Origin: Roseiflexus sp.
GTDB lineage: Bacteria; Chloroflexota; Chloroflexia; Chloroflexales; Roseiflexaceae
NCBI GenBank assembly: GCA_017743475.1
Contig: JAGHYV010000031.1
Coordinates: 1-51,243 of the forward strand
DNA length: 51,243 bases
Direction of reading: 5' to 3'
The notes beneath the pieces were generated by a model. The model saw nothing but the letters and a program-made list of their open reading frames with translations, searched no databases and was not told the DNA's origin. Made by a program: the position numbers and the translations under genes. Below are positions 17,444 through 26,087 of the stretch, piece by piece (position 1 is the stretch's first letter; each line of letters begins with the position of its first letter).

Positions 17444-17833
17444 TTATCCCTGGCTCTTCCGCAGTTCCTCGACGCGCGCAGCCAGTTGCGCGATCTTCTC
17501 GCTCAGTTCATCAATATCGCGCTTGGACGGAATGTTCAACCGGTTGAGAAACTCTTCCATCCCCTGCTCGACTCGGTCACTCACCCTCTCCATGTGCGGG
17601 CGATTGGCAGTCAGCCGCTGCTGCATTTCGTGCAGCAACTTCTCAGCGTCTTTCTGTGCGAGTTCGCCGCGCTCCACAAGCTTCTTAACGAATGCCTCAA
17701 CTTCGTCAAAGGTCATAGCGACAGCGCCAAAGCTGGCGAGCAACAATCGGCGCATACCATCGATGATCCACTTGTTAGCGCTAGGGGCGCTCTCCTCGAC
17801 TTCGGTGACCTTGACTTCGACTTCCTCGGTCAT
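17444..17833 (-). CDS. Phasin-family / PHA-granule-associated-like protein
   Basis: 129-residue acidic, largely helical protein resembling PhaI/PhaF-type phasins, which coat polyhydroxyalkanoate granules. An amphipathic helix (WIIDGMRRLLLASFGAVAM, about 22-40) is followed by a long helix and a C-terminal coiled-coil-like segment with the recurrent NIPSKRDIDELSEKIAQL pattern (about 100-125). GGAGG lies six bases before ATG 17833, whose first bases overlap the stop of a short upstream ORF. No PHA synthase is in the window, so the granule link is by family only; a general coiled-coil role is possible. Confidence 0.7.
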   Translation of the reverse strand: MTEEVEVKVTEVEESAPSANKWIIDGMRRLLLASFGAVAMTFDEVEAFVKKLVERGELAQKDAEKLLHEMQQRLTANRPHMERVSDRVEQGMEEFLNRLNIPSKRDIDELSEKIAQLAARVEELRKSQG

Positions 17834-17874
17834 GGGTGACCTCCTGCTGCTACAGTATGTTTACGAAGGATCAT
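17830..17874 (-). CDS. 14-codon upstream ORF overlapping the phasin start
   Basis: MILRKHTVAAGGHP, read from ATG 17874 with AAGGAGGG seven bases upstream. Its TGA overlaps the phasin start as ATGA. A second in-frame ATG six codons upstream would use the same stop. The strong ribosome site and exact stop-start overlap suggest translational coupling or a leader peptide. No protein family is implied. Confidence 0.5.
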   Translation of the reverse strand: MILRKHTVAAGGHP

Positions 17875-17889
17875 GTCGCGTCCCTCCTT

Positions 17890-17908
17890 CATAACGCACT
17901 GCGTTATG
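17890..17908. promoter_or_regulatory. Perfect 19-base palindrome at the phasin transcription start
   Basis: CATAACGCA-C-TGCGTTATG, 9-base arms around one central base. It lies just downstream of the phasin -10, covering the expected start site and first transcribed bases. The position suits a repressor operator; an RNA hairpin is less likely because the loop would be one base. Confidence 0.65.
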
Positions 17909-17913
17909 ACTGC

Positions 17914-17942
17914 AGTATAGCACTATTATGGAAGGAAGTCAA
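17914..17942 (-). promoter_or_regulatory. Sigma-70-type promoter of the phasin gene
   Basis: On the minus strand TTGACT (17937-17942) and TATACT (17914-17919) are 17 bases apart. The expected start is near 17907, inside the palindrome. Confidence 0.75.
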
Positions 17943-18020
17943 GCGATATGCTCCTTACTGTCATTGTAGCAGAAATATTGCGCTGGTACCGGCGCAGCAT
18001 TCAAAAGGAATATCAGTATT

Positions 18021-18905
18021 ATGCAACCCCGGCCCCATACTGGTTATACGCTCAGTGCACTCGCAGCGGTCGTCTGGGCATCGACAGCACCCGGTCTGGC
18101 GTATCTCATGATACAGTATGCAACTCCTGGTTTGACGCTGGCGCTCTGGCGCGATCTGCTATTGGGCTGGTCTGCAGTAGCGGGCTTCTGGCGTTCCGCC
18201 CTTCGCTCTTGCGTATTGGCAGGCGCGCCATCGGACATCTTGCGTTGACCGGGATGGTCTCCATCGGCATCTACCACGCTCTTTGGCTCTGGTCGGTGAC
18301 TCTGAACGGTGCGGCAATTGCCGTTGTGTTGATCTACACTTATCCCGCTCAAGTAAGGTGCATCTGGCGGTGCTGGCACTGGTGCTGGTGGGGTGTGCGC
18401 TCGTCGTCCGTGCGTACGATCCTGCAATCCTGCGGATCAGCTGGCTGGGCGCGATAGTTGGCTTGCTGATTGCGCTGACCCATACTGTCTATGTGCTGGC
18501 TGGTCAGCGTAATGCACTGTCCATCAGTCCGTGGGCGACGTTGGCGTACACAATGACCTTTGGCTCGCTCACGCTCCTAGCGCTGGCGCTGGCAGCCGAT
18601 CAATTCGCTCAAATGACGCGATCGTATATCTGGGCAATCGAGACCCCGGCAGCCTGGGCAATCCTGGCAATCATTGCTATCGGTCCAACCCTTGGCGGGT
18701 ATGCGCTGTTCACCCTTTCGTTGCGTCACGTTCCAGGGAGGTCGCCGGATTGATCTTAATGATCGAAGCGCCAGTCGCCACACTCATCGCCGTCACATTG
18801 CTCGGTGAACGCCTCGAAGCCCTGCAAATTGCAGGGATGGGCATGATCCTGGTTGGCGTTGTTCTGCTGCAACTGGTGGCACGGATTGAAGGCGCGCCAC
18901 AATAA
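18021..18905 (+). pseudogene. Decayed EamA/DMT-family transporter
   Basis: Pieces of one drug/metabolite-transporter-like protein appear in order but in changing frames. Residues MQPRPHTGYTLSALAAVVWAS onward run in one frame to about 18175. The next frame carries LTGMVSIGIYHALWLWSVTLN up to about 18345. A third begins at LALVLVGCALVVRAYDPAILR and runs to about 18745, and a fourth frame holds VAGLILMIEAPVATLIAVTLL to the stop at 18905. At the second junction 20-40 residues also seem missing. Three disruptions make it non-functional. AAGGAA precedes ATG 18021, so it was once a normal gene. Confidence 0.88.
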
Positions 18906-18970
18906 ACCGGAGGGCATTTCGGATGGAAGGTGGAAGCGAGCGGACGGCGAGCAGCGTCTGGTTCTCTGTT

Positions 18971-19002
18971 CCTGGTTCTTCGGCATGTGGCGAAGAATCA
19001 GG
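18971..19002. terminator. Hairpin between convergent EamA remnant and GGDEF gene
   Basis: CCTGGTTCTTCG (18971-18982) pairs with CGAAGAATCAGG (18991-19002) with one G-U-type mismatch and an 8-base loop. It may terminate both convergent transcripts, though neither side has a proper T run. Confidence 0.45.
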
Positions 19003-19010
19003 AAGATAGC

Positions 19011-21056
19011 TTATCTGTCAGTCACCGTCGTCGCCGGGTATGACCAGACACGAACACTATTGCGACCGCTGCGCTTGGCGATATACAATGCCCGATCAGC
19101 GCGATCAATGACGGCATCGAGCGTGACATGATCATCAGGATGATAGACTGCTGCACCGACACTGATCGTGAGCGAAATCGATCCGTAATCGGTCACAAAT
19201 GGAGCACGCTCAACGGCGATACGCAGGCGCTCAGCAATCTGCCTGGCGGCGTGGATGTTGGTTTCAGGAAGCGCCACCGCAAATTCTTCGCCGCCATAGC
19301 GACCGATAATGTCAATAACGCGCAACTGGTTGCGGCAGCGTTCTGCCACGCCGCGCAACACCTGATCACCGGCTGCGTGTCCGTAGGTGTCGTTGACCGA
19401 CTTGAAATGATCAATATCGATCATGAGGATTGCCAGCGGATGCAACGTGCGTTGACTGCGTTGAAACTCGCGTCTGACATTCTCGAAGAAGGTACGTCGA
19501 TTCCAGATACCGGTTAGTTCATCAATGGTTGCGTGGCGACGCGCTTCGGCGAACAGATGGGCATTGTCGATGGCAATCGCCGCCGTTGCTCCAAGCAGTT
19601 CAAGTGCGCTGCGATCAGCGTCAGTATACGCATATGATCGAGATGCAAGAACAAGAATCGCACCAATGACCCGCCCGCCACGACGCATGACGGCAACGAG
19701 CACGCTGCTTCCGCATGCATTATGGTCACAGCGCAGTGATTCCCGGTTCGTGATCGCGTGGTTCGCCAGATCGGCGCACGCTTTGCTGTATGCGCGCCCA
19801 ACACAGTAGATAACCCCTGCCGGATCCTGCTCACTCATTTTGAGCGCTATCAGAAAGCCATCGCATGGAACCAGTGATGTAGTGGCGCGATAGATCTCGT
19901 TGTAGATCTGGTCCAGATCGAACAGGGCACCTAGACGTTGACTCGCTTCGTACAGACGGGTACGCACTTCCGCTTCGCGCCGTGCGGCTTCAAAAAGCCG
20001 CGCATTCTCAATTGCAATAGCAGCTGTCGTTGCCAGTTGATCCAGCATCTCAAGGTCACCAGCTGAATACACATACGTGGCGCGCACGTGCACCGACATC
20101 ACTCCCAATGTCCGGGCGCCGCGCCGCATAATAATCAGCAGGCGCGTGTCTCGACCGCTACCCGTGATGTACAATGATTGTCCACCGGCTATTGCCTGCG
20201 CCACTGCATCATCCAGTGTGTGGTTATCCTGATCGGGCAGATCACTGCTGGAGTAGACAGTGTTCAACCGCTCACTGCCGGGATCGACCAGCAATAGCGC
20301 GAAGGAATCGCATGGAATGAGCGATGCCACCGCCTGATGAATAGCCTGGTAGAGATGCGGCAGATCGAGGATCGCACCGATCTGTTGACTGGCATTGAAC
20401 AGCGCCACCCGACGCTGCGCTTCCTGAATGGCTTCCTGATAGTGCCGGATGCGTTCAATGGTCAGTCCTATTTGCCTGCCAATAACCGTCAGAATGTTCA
20501 GGTCGTGAACCATGAATGGTTCATCGCGTCCGATACGATAGACTGCAAGGACGCCAATTGGTCGCTCATCGGCAACGACCGGCACACCAACAACGGCGCG
20601 TACATCGTGCTCAACAAGTTCGCGCAGCGCGCGCTCGCTGCGATGATAGCCGTTCACCAGTGCCGGCAAACGTTCGTCAATGATCTTCCAGGCAAGCGAG
20701 GAACCGCGGGGAAGGCGCAGCCCTTGCAACGACGCTGGTACCCCGAAGGTGTAGCGAAACTCCAGTTTCTCACCGTCCTGTGTGATCAGAGGGAGCGCGC
20801 CAGCGTCCGCTTCGACCAGATCAATAACCAGACGCATCACCTCAGGCATGACGATCTCGATGTTGCGCGCACTGTGCAACAGTTGCGTCAGGAGATTGAG
20901 CTGTCGTTCGCGTCTGAGCGTCTGCGCAACCGATTCGTGCTCGACACCATCGCCGGTATCAGAAATAACCCGGATAGGGGCTGCGCTGTTCACAGCACGC
21001 ACCTGAAGCAAAGCATCGGCGGATTGCCGTGTTTCGCTGTGACCTGCCTGGGTCAT
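19011..21056 (-). CDS. Diguanylate cyclase with three GAF domains
   Basis: 681-residue cytoplasmic protein making cyclic di-GMP from GTP. Three GAF sensor domains lie at about 60-200, 215-365 and 375-510; the last two are alike (both carry a LVPCDGF/LIPCDSF-type strand). The GGDEF domain (about 520-675) has the active-site GRYGGEEF and the product-inhibition I-site RVID five residues before it, so feedback control is expected. No transmembrane segment is seen. ATG 21056 is preferred to an upstream in-frame start because the protein-like sequence begins there; the ribosome site is weak. Confidence 0.93.
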   Translation of the reverse strand: MTQAGHSETRQSADALLQVRAVNSAAPIRVISDTGDGVEHESVAQTLRRERQLNLLTQLLHSARNIEIVMPEVMRLVIDLVEADAGALPLITQDGEKLEFRYTFGVPASLQGLRLPRGSSLAWKIIDERLPALVNGYHRSERALRELVEHDVRAVVGVPVVADERPIGVLAVYRIGRDEPFMVHDLNILTVIGRQIGLTIERIRHYQEAIQEAQRRVALFNASQQIGAILDLPHLYQAIHQAVASLIPCDSFALLLVDPGSERLNTVYSSSDLPDQDNHTLDDAVAQAIAGGQSLYITGSGRDTRLLIIMRRGARTLGVMSVHVRATYVYSAGDLEMLDQLATTAAIAIENARLFEAARREAEVRTRLYEASQRLGALFDLDQIYNEIYRATTSLVPCDGFLIALKMSEQDPAGVIYCVGRAYSKACADLANHAITNRESLRCDHNACGSSVLVAVMRRGGRVIGAILVLASRSYAYTDADRSALELLGATAAIAIDNAHLFAEARRHATIDELTGIWNRRTFFENVRREFQRSQRTLHPLAILMIDIDHFKSVNDTYGHAAGDQVLRGVAERCRNQLRVIDIIGRYGGEEFAVALPETNIHAARQIAERLRIAVERAPFVTDYGSISLTISVGAAVYHPDDHVTLDAVIDRADRALYIAKRSGRNSVRVWSYPATTVTDR

Positions 21057-21103
21057 AGATACAAACTTTCTATGCCTTTGTTGATACCGAGTACAGTGGA
21101 CTC

Positions 21104-21132
21104 TTGAACGCGCTCGCCGCCTGTGGTATTGC
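21104..21132 (+). promoter_or_regulatory. Possible promoter of the MFS gene
   Basis: TTGAAC (21104-21109) and TATTGC (21127-21132), 17 bases apart, between the divergent GGDEF and MFS genes. The expected start is near 21139, which favours the MFS start at 21193 over 21133. Confidence 0.4.
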
Positions 21133-21192
21133 ATGCTACTATGCCCGACGGTATTCGTCTATAGCCATTCGTATATTCAGGATGACGAGTTG

Positions 21193-22422
21193 ATGACAGA
21201 AGCACAGACATCTGCGCAGCGGCGGCGCGGTGCAGTGGTGATGCTTGTGATTACCTTCCTCATGTGGAGCGGATTCTTCATGGTCATCCCCCTTATTTCG
21301 ATACGCTATGTCGATAATCTGGGATGGTCAGCAGGAGCGATAGGACTGGTGCTGGCGATCCGTCAGTTGACGCAGCAGGGATTGACCGTTTTCGGCGGTG
21401 CGCTGGCAGACCGGTTCGGCGCGAAGGGATTAATTGTCGTCGGAATGTTCATTCGTGCAGTCAGTTTCGGCATGCTGGCGCTTGCGTCAACCTATCCGCT
21501 CCTCGTAGTCAGCACTCTTCTGGCGGCGATCGGCGGCGCGTTGTTCGATTCGCCATCATCGGCAGCTATGGTTGCGCTCACGCGACCGGATGAGCGCAAC
21601 CGATACTTTGCGGTGCTGGGAGTCGTGCGCAACCTGGGGATGTCCCTCGGTCCGCTTGCGGGCGCGGTGTTGCTGCGGATCGATTTTGCTTTTGTTGCGC
21701 TCGCCGCAGCTGGCTGTTTCTTCATCGCTGCAGCTGTGACGTTGCTGCTCCTACCGCCGGTGCAGGTTGCAACCGAACGCAGTGAACTGCTGGCGGGCAT
21801 TCTGCTTGCGCTGCGCGACCGGCGCTTCATGGCGTTCAACGTGCTGCTGATGGGGTACTGGTTCATGTGGGTACAGTTGACCATATCACTTCCCCTGGTG
21901 GCACGCACGCTTGCTGGAACTGCTGATGCCGTGAGCTGGATCTACGCCCTGAATGCAGGAATGGGCATTGTATTGCAGTATCCGGTGGTGCGCATTGCCG
22001 AACGCTGGTTGCGCCCACTCCCCGTGTTGCTGATCGGTGTTGCGCTAATGGGATTGGGGTTGGGCAGCGTGGCGCTTGCCAGCACGACCGGGTTGCTGCT
22101 AGCGAGTGTGGCGATCTTTTCATTTGGCGCCTTGCTGGCAGCGCCGGGACAACAGACGGTCGCTGCCGAACTGGCGAATCCGACGGCGCTTGGCTCGTAC
22201 TTCGGCGTCAGCGCGCTGGCGCTGGCGCTGGGCGGCGGGATCGGAAATTATGCCGGGGGGGCGTTGTATAGCCTGGGATACCACATTGGCGCACCAGCAC
22301 TCCCCTGGCTGGTCTGTCTGGCGGTCGGCATCGGCTCGGCAATCGGTCTGGCGCTGCTCGATCGCCACCTTACCCGTCGTCCGGCGAATGTTGCCGATGC
22401 AGCCGTGTCCTGGCGCGATTAG
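21193..22422 (+). CDS. MFS transporter, MdtH-like
   Basis: 409-residue, about 12-helix major-facilitator permease in the inner membrane, probably an exporter. The N-terminal half closely resembles E. coli MdtH in layout: PLISIRYVDNLGWSAG, IRQLTQQGLTVFGGALADRFG (motif A) and GGALFDSPSSAAMVAL. The charge-rich loop between the halves is short. Substrate specificity cannot be read. ATG 21193 is chosen over 21133, which would add 20 unlike residues and sits at the predicted transcription start. Confidence 0.88.
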   Translation: MTEAQTSAQRRRGAVVMLVITFLMWSGFFMVIPLISIRYVDNLGWSAGAIGLVLAIRQLTQQGLTVFGGALADRFGAKGLIVVGMFIRAVSFGMLALASTYPLLVVSTLLAAIGGALFDSPSSAAMVALTRPDERNRYFAVLGVVRNLGMSLGPLAGAVLLRIDFAFVALAAAGCFFIAAAVTLLLLPPVQVATERSELLAGILLALRDRRFMAFNVLLMGYWFMWVQLTISLPLVARTLAGTADAVSWIYALNAGMGIVLQYPVVRIAERWLRPLPVLLIGVALMGLGLGSVALASTTGLLLASVAIFSFGALLAAPGQQTVAAELANPTALGSYFGVSALALALGGGIGNYAGGALYSLGYHIGAPALPWLVCLAVGIGSAIGLALLDRHLTRRPANVADAAVSWRD

Positions 22423-22519
22423 TCAGACATCTGGTCGTCACAACATTGAAGCGCGGCGTTGGTCTGGGGGAAACCGCAGGCAGCGGCGAAGATACGTGGG
22501 TGCGTGTACGGGCGGGGAA

Positions 22520-22551
22520 GCAGGAAGGCCGAGTCTTCCGCGCCTTCCTGC
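22520..22551. terminator. Hairpin between convergent MFS and isomerase genes
   Basis: Perfect 10-bp stem GCAGGAAGGC/GCCTTCCTGC (22520-22529, 22542-22551) with a 12-base loop, located between two convergent stops. It has no T run on either side. A bidirectional terminator is likely from its position. Confidence 0.55.
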
Positions 22552-22559
22552 AGTAGAAC

Positions 22560-23312
22560 CTACCTGCCCATCGCCTTGAGCGCCTGCAGGCAACGTCGCA
22601 CACACTCAAGCGGCGGGTAGGCATAACTTTCCTGCTCCACGATATACCACTCAGTTCCGCCAATCGTCTCGCACAACTCGAACACCTCTGCCCACGACAC
22701 ATCGCCTTCGCCAATCAGTGCAGCATCGCTCGTTGCCGAGTACTCCTTCAGATGGACGGTTCTGGCGCGATCTGGATACCGGCGCAGGAATGGCGCTGCC
22801 TGCGCGCCGCCATACAGCGCATTTCCGGTATCAAACTGCATGATGACATCATCGGTAGTGTTGCTGAAGAGCGTATCCCACGGAAGTTCACCCTCCATCG
22901 GGACGAACTCAATATGATGATTATGGTAACCAGTGCGCATCCTATACGGCTTGAGCGCTGCCGCAATCTCGTTGAGCGTTGCGGCCGTCTTCAACCAGGC
23001 AGCGCGCGAGCTGCGCCACTGTTCCGCCAGACCAGGCACAACCAGCGTGGTATTGCCCAGGACCTGATGAAACTCAACAGTACGCTCACGTTCGTCGCCG
23101 ATCAGCGTGTCGATGCCGACATGCGCTCCAGCAACCCTTAAGCCATACGCATCGAGCCATCTGCGGATCGTGTGAGCATCGTGACCGTAGTACCCGGCAA
23201 ATTCGACCACCTCATACCCCATATCCGCGACTGCGGCAAGCACCCCTTGCAAATCGCGCGCAGCATCCTCGCGCACAGAGTACAATTGCAGAGCGATCGG
23301 AATCCGCGCCAT
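22560..23312 (-). CDS. Sugar phosphate isomerase/epimerase family (xylose-isomerase-like TIM barrel)
   Basis: 250 residues spanning one AP-endonuclease-2/xylose-isomerase-like TIM barrel. The usual order is visible: IALQLYSVREDA at strand 1, GYHNHHIEF with the metal-site His/Glu near 135, MQFDTGNALYGG (Asp/Asn near 165), TVHLKEYS (His), and VEQESY with the closing Glu near 225. Such proteins isomerise or epimerise sugars or inositol derivatives; substrate unknown. No sugar transporter or dehydrogenase is next to it. ATG 23312 has AGGG nearby. Confidence 0.85.
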   Translation of the reverse strand: MARIPIALQLYSVREDAARDLQGVLAAVADMGYEVVEFAGYYGHDAHTIRRWLDAYGLRVAGAHVGIDTLIGDERERTVEFHQVLGNTTLVVPGLAEQWRSSRAAWLKTAATLNEIAAALKPYRMRTGYHNHHIEFVPMEGELPWDTLFSNTTDDVIMQFDTGNALYGGAQAAPFLRRYPDRARTVHLKEYSATSDAALIGEGDVSWAEVFELCETIGGTEWYIVEQESYAYPPLECVRRCLQALKAMGR

Positions 23313-23381
23313 CGGCGACCCTATCCTTTCTATCGTAGCATGTTGCCCGCTCTGGCAACCTGGCGCCTTGTACCGTACCTG

Positions 23382-24347
23382 TCAAACGCTCATGTCGATC
23401 ACGGTTCGCAACGTTGCCAGGCTCACATTGCCACCGCAGATAACGATCGCTGCCGTCTTGCCGCGCATCTCATCTTTGAGTCGCAGATACCCTGCGACCG
23501 CAACACCCGCCGACCCTTCAACCAGGGTGTGCTGGGTTTCGATCATCAGACGCATCGCAGCGGCAATCTCGTCTTCGGACACCAGCACCCACTCGTCAAC
23601 CAGTCTCCGGCAGAGATCGAGCGTTATTGCGTCTGGTTCCACCCCGCCTGCTGTACCATCTGACAGGGTCGGTAGAATGGGCGGAGACACAACTTCGCCA
23701 GCCAGCACCGACTCGTACATCGCTGGCGAATTGATCGGCGAACACCCGATAATCCGCACATCAGGCTGCACTGCCTTCATATAGGTCGCAATGCCGCTGA
23801 CTAACCCCCCGCCGCCAACCGCGACCAGGATAGCATCAAGCCGATCAATCTGACGCGCCAGTTCCACACCGATCGTTCCCTGCCCGCCGATGATCAGCGG
23901 GTCGTTGTAGGGCGAAACATAGGTCAGCCCATGTTCGGCAGCATACGCCCGCGCGTACCTTTCAGCGACGACGCAATCATCGCCATACATCCGCACATCG
24001 GCGCCAAAGTCGCGCATGGCATCTACCTTGACTGGCGAGGTGTCTTCAGGGACAAAGATTAGTGCTGGCGCACCAAGCATCAGCGCACTATAGGCGACCG
24101 CCGCCCCATGATTCCCTGATGACGCTGCTACAATGCCACGTTCACGGACATGATGCGGCAGCGCCAGTAGCATATTCAGCGCGCCGCGCACTTTAAACGA
24201 TCCGGTCGGTTGAGTGTTTTCCAGTTTTAGCAAAGCCCGGCCACCTGTCAACGCGCCAAGCCGGATCGACTCATCAAGCGGGGTTGGACGAAGCGCGCGC
24301 CGCAGCCGCCGGGCAGCGCGCAACACCTCGTGCAGCAGGTCAGTCAT
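23382..24347 (-). CDS. Threonine/serine dehydratase (PLP-dependent)
   Basis: 321-residue fold-type II PLP enzyme, deaminating threonine (or serine) to 2-oxobutyrate (or pyruvate). The Schiff-base lysine lies in TGSFKVRGA, the substrate loop is ASSGNHGAA, and the phosphate-binding Gly loop is VGGGGLVSG. No regulatory ACT domain is present, so it is the short catabolic-type form. ATG 24347 with AAGG seven bases upstream is preferred, as the ATG at 24380 is only about seven bases from the predicted transcription start. It is divergent from dnaN. Confidence 0.9.
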   Translation of the reverse strand: MTDLLHEVLRAARRLRRALRPTPLDESIRLGALTGGRALLKLENTQPTGSFKVRGALNMLLALPHHVRERGIVAASSGNHGAAVAYSALMLGAPALIFVPEDTSPVKVDAMRDFGADVRMYGDDCVVAERYARAYAAEHGLTYVSPYNDPLIIGGQGTIGVELARQIDRLDAILVAVGGGGLVSGIATYMKAVQPDVRIIGCSPINSPAMYESVLAGEVVSPPILPTLSDGTAGGVEPDAITLDLCRRLVDEWVLVSEDEIAAAMRLMIETQHTLVEGSAGVAVAGYLRLKDEMRGKTAAIVICGGNVSLATLRTVIDMSV

Positions 24348-24393
24348 GTGCGTACCTTCATTGTTGCGTGCGGGAGCCATTATTCAATGGTGC

Positions 24394-24422
24394 ATTGTAT
24401 CGGTGAGTGGGCGTTGCGTCAA
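24394..24422 (-). promoter_or_regulatory. Promoter of the threonine dehydratase gene
   Basis: TTGACG (24417-24422) and TACAAT (24394-24399) on the minus strand, 17 bases apart. The expected start is near 24387. The -35 overlaps the region where the dnaN -35 should lie, so the two divergent promoters may compete. Confidence 0.7.
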
Positions 24423-24437
24423 TGCACCCGTGAAAGG

Positions 24438-24450
24438 TGGTATAATACCA
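24438..24450 (+). promoter_or_regulatory. dnaN -10 inside a 13-base palindrome
   Basis: TATAAT (24441-24446) sits in TGGTAT-A-ATACCA (24438-24450). A repressor or the opened promoter could use the symmetry. The -35 is weak (GTCAAT at 17-base spacing, or TTGCGT at 21). The dnaN leader of about 105 bases shows nothing else clear. Confidence 0.5.
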
Positions 24451-24555
24451 TCCCCAGGTTTTTGCACGCCGCTAGCGGTTCGCTCCCCTTGCGGGCGCCT
24501 GGAGGTTGTGTCCTGCTCGTCATGATTTTCTTGCGAGCATCTCAAGGAGGCGCTC

Positions 24556-25689
24556 ATGAAGCTTTCGTGCCTTCAGGAAAATCTGAAACGCGGTCTGGCA
24601 ATCGTCAGCCACGCCGTCGCCGGGAAAAGCACCCTACCGATTCTCAGCAACATCCTGCTTGCCAGCGACGATGGGCGCCTTAAGCTAGCAGCGACCAATC
24701 TCGAGATCGGGATCACTTGCTGGATCGGCGCCAAGATCGAGGACGAGGGCGCTGTAACTGTTCCAGCAAAATTGTTGAGCGATGTCGTCGGCAGCCTTCC
24801 AAACGACCGGATCGATCTAGCGCTTGACGTGCGCACCCAGACGCTGAACCTGAAGTGCGCCCGCTTCGAGACCAACATCAAGGGCACGGAAGCCGGTGAG
24901 TTTCCAACTATCCCTACCATCGACGACCGCATACCGGCTGCTGTCTTCCCTCCAGTGCTACTCCGTGAGACAATTGAACAAGTAGCATTTGCGGCAGCGA
25001 CGGAAGAAACCCGCCCTGTTCTCCAGGGCGTGCAACTCCGCCTGCGCGACAACCGCGCCATCTTCGCTGCTGCCGATGGCTTCCGTCTGGCGCAGCGCAT
25101 TATCGAACTACCAGAACCGATTGCCCAACAGCAGGAACTGATCATTCCGGCGCGCGCGCTGACCGAACTGGCACGGATCGTCGATGACGATGAAAGCCTA
25201 GTTGAAATGATGATCACGCCCGGCGGTGGGCAGGTTCTCTTCCATACTAGCACGGTCGATCTGGTGTCGCGTCTGATCGATGGCAGATTCCCCGACGTTG
25301 ATCGGGTTATCCCGCAGCAATATAAGACACGCGCTGTGCTCGACCGCCAGGAGTTGACCAAAGCTGTCAGGCTGGCATCCTTCTTCGCTGTCGCTTCGTC
25401 GAATATCGTACGACTGCATATGGAGCCGGGCGGCGAGATGGGACCAGGACGGATCACCATTAGTGCCAACGCGGTCGAGATTGGTGACAACAAAGGTCAG
25501 ATCGATGCAACGATCCAGGGCGACGGGGGGCAGATTGCGCTGAACGTTAAATTCCTGTCCGATGCGATCGCTGCCATTTCCACGCCGCAAATTGCACTGG
25601 AAACGCAATCGCCGCAGCATCCGGCAGTCTTCAAGCCTGTCGGTGCTGATGGCTACATCCACATCGTCATGCCAATGACGGTGCGCTAA
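24556..25689 (+). CDS. dnaN: DNA polymerase III beta subunit (sliding clamp)
   Basis: 377-residue clamp; the ring tethers the replicative polymerase to DNA. Three DnaN domains follow one another (about 1-120, 130-250, 255-375), with an N terminus MKLSCLQENLKRGLAIVSHAV and C terminus GYIHIVMPMTVR. That C-terminal end (MPM) is the usual protein-binding cleft edge. AAGGAGG (24544-24550) lies before ATG 24556. No dnaA, recF or gyrB lies nearby, so this is not the classical origin cluster. It is divergent from threonine dehydratase. Confidence 0.97.
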   Translation: MKLSCLQENLKRGLAIVSHAVAGKSTLPILSNILLASDDGRLKLAATNLEIGITCWIGAKIEDEGAVTVPAKLLSDVVGSLPNDRIDLALDVRTQTLNLKCARFETNIKGTEAGEFPTIPTIDDRIPAAVFPPVLLRETIEQVAFAAATEETRPVLQGVQLRLRDNRAIFAAADGFRLAQRIIELPEPIAQQQELIIPARALTELARIVDDDESLVEMMITPGGGQVLFHTSTVDLVSRLIDGRFPDVDRVIPQQYKTRAVLDRQELTKAVRLASFFAVASSNIVRLHMEPGGEMGPGRITISANAVEIGDNKGQIDATIQGDGGQIALNVKFLSDAIAAISTPQIALETQSPQHPAVFKPVGADGYIHIVMPMTVR

Positions 25690-25697
25690 CGTTCGTG

Positions 25698-26042
25698 ATG
25701 GACCTGCTGCGCACATACTGGCGCTGGCTTGCGTTGATTGCCGTGGTTGCGGTGCTGACGAACAGCCGTAACCTTCCCTGGCCCCTCGTCGCACTGGTTC
25801 TGGGAGGTACAGCAGGGTATCTGCTCCGCGAAGGATGGCGTGTCTGGCGGCGCGCAGGAGGACCTCCGACCCGCAGCAAAGTGACCTACTGGCGCGGTCA
25901 GCGGATCGAAGTCGGCGCGCCGCGCGCCGGTCCTGCATTGCCTGACGTGCGCAGCATTGGTCCTGCGCTGATCTACCTCGTTCCGGGTCTTCTTTGCGCT
26001 CTAATTGCTGTAGCAATTGTGCTACGTAGTGTGGGGTTGTAA
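25698..26042 (+). CDS. Small membrane protein of unknown function
   Basis: 114 residues with hydrophobic segments near 8-26, 29-45 and 87-110. A basic middle has WRVWRRAGGPPTRSKVTYWRGQRIEV. I recognise no family; the WRGQRIEV stretch resembles short membrane proteins linked with Ser/Thr-kinase or protease genes, but this is weak. It starts nine bases after dnaN and probably shares its transcript. A GTG directly before the ATG could serve instead. Confidence 0.65.
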   Translation: MDLLRTYWRWLALIAVVAVLTNSRNLPWPLVALVLGGTAGYLLREGWRVWRRAGGPPTRSKVTYWRGQRIEVGAPRAGPALPDVRSIGPALIYLVPGLLCALIAVAIVLRSVGL

Positions 26043-26087
26043 ATCGCATCCCCGGATACACATACGCGGCTTCGGAATGCAGCATCC

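Noticed and set aside
24573-25493. Long minus-strand open frame opposite dnaN
   Set aside because: It mirrors dnaN codon structure, is Ser/Arg-rich without family features, and dnaN is certain.
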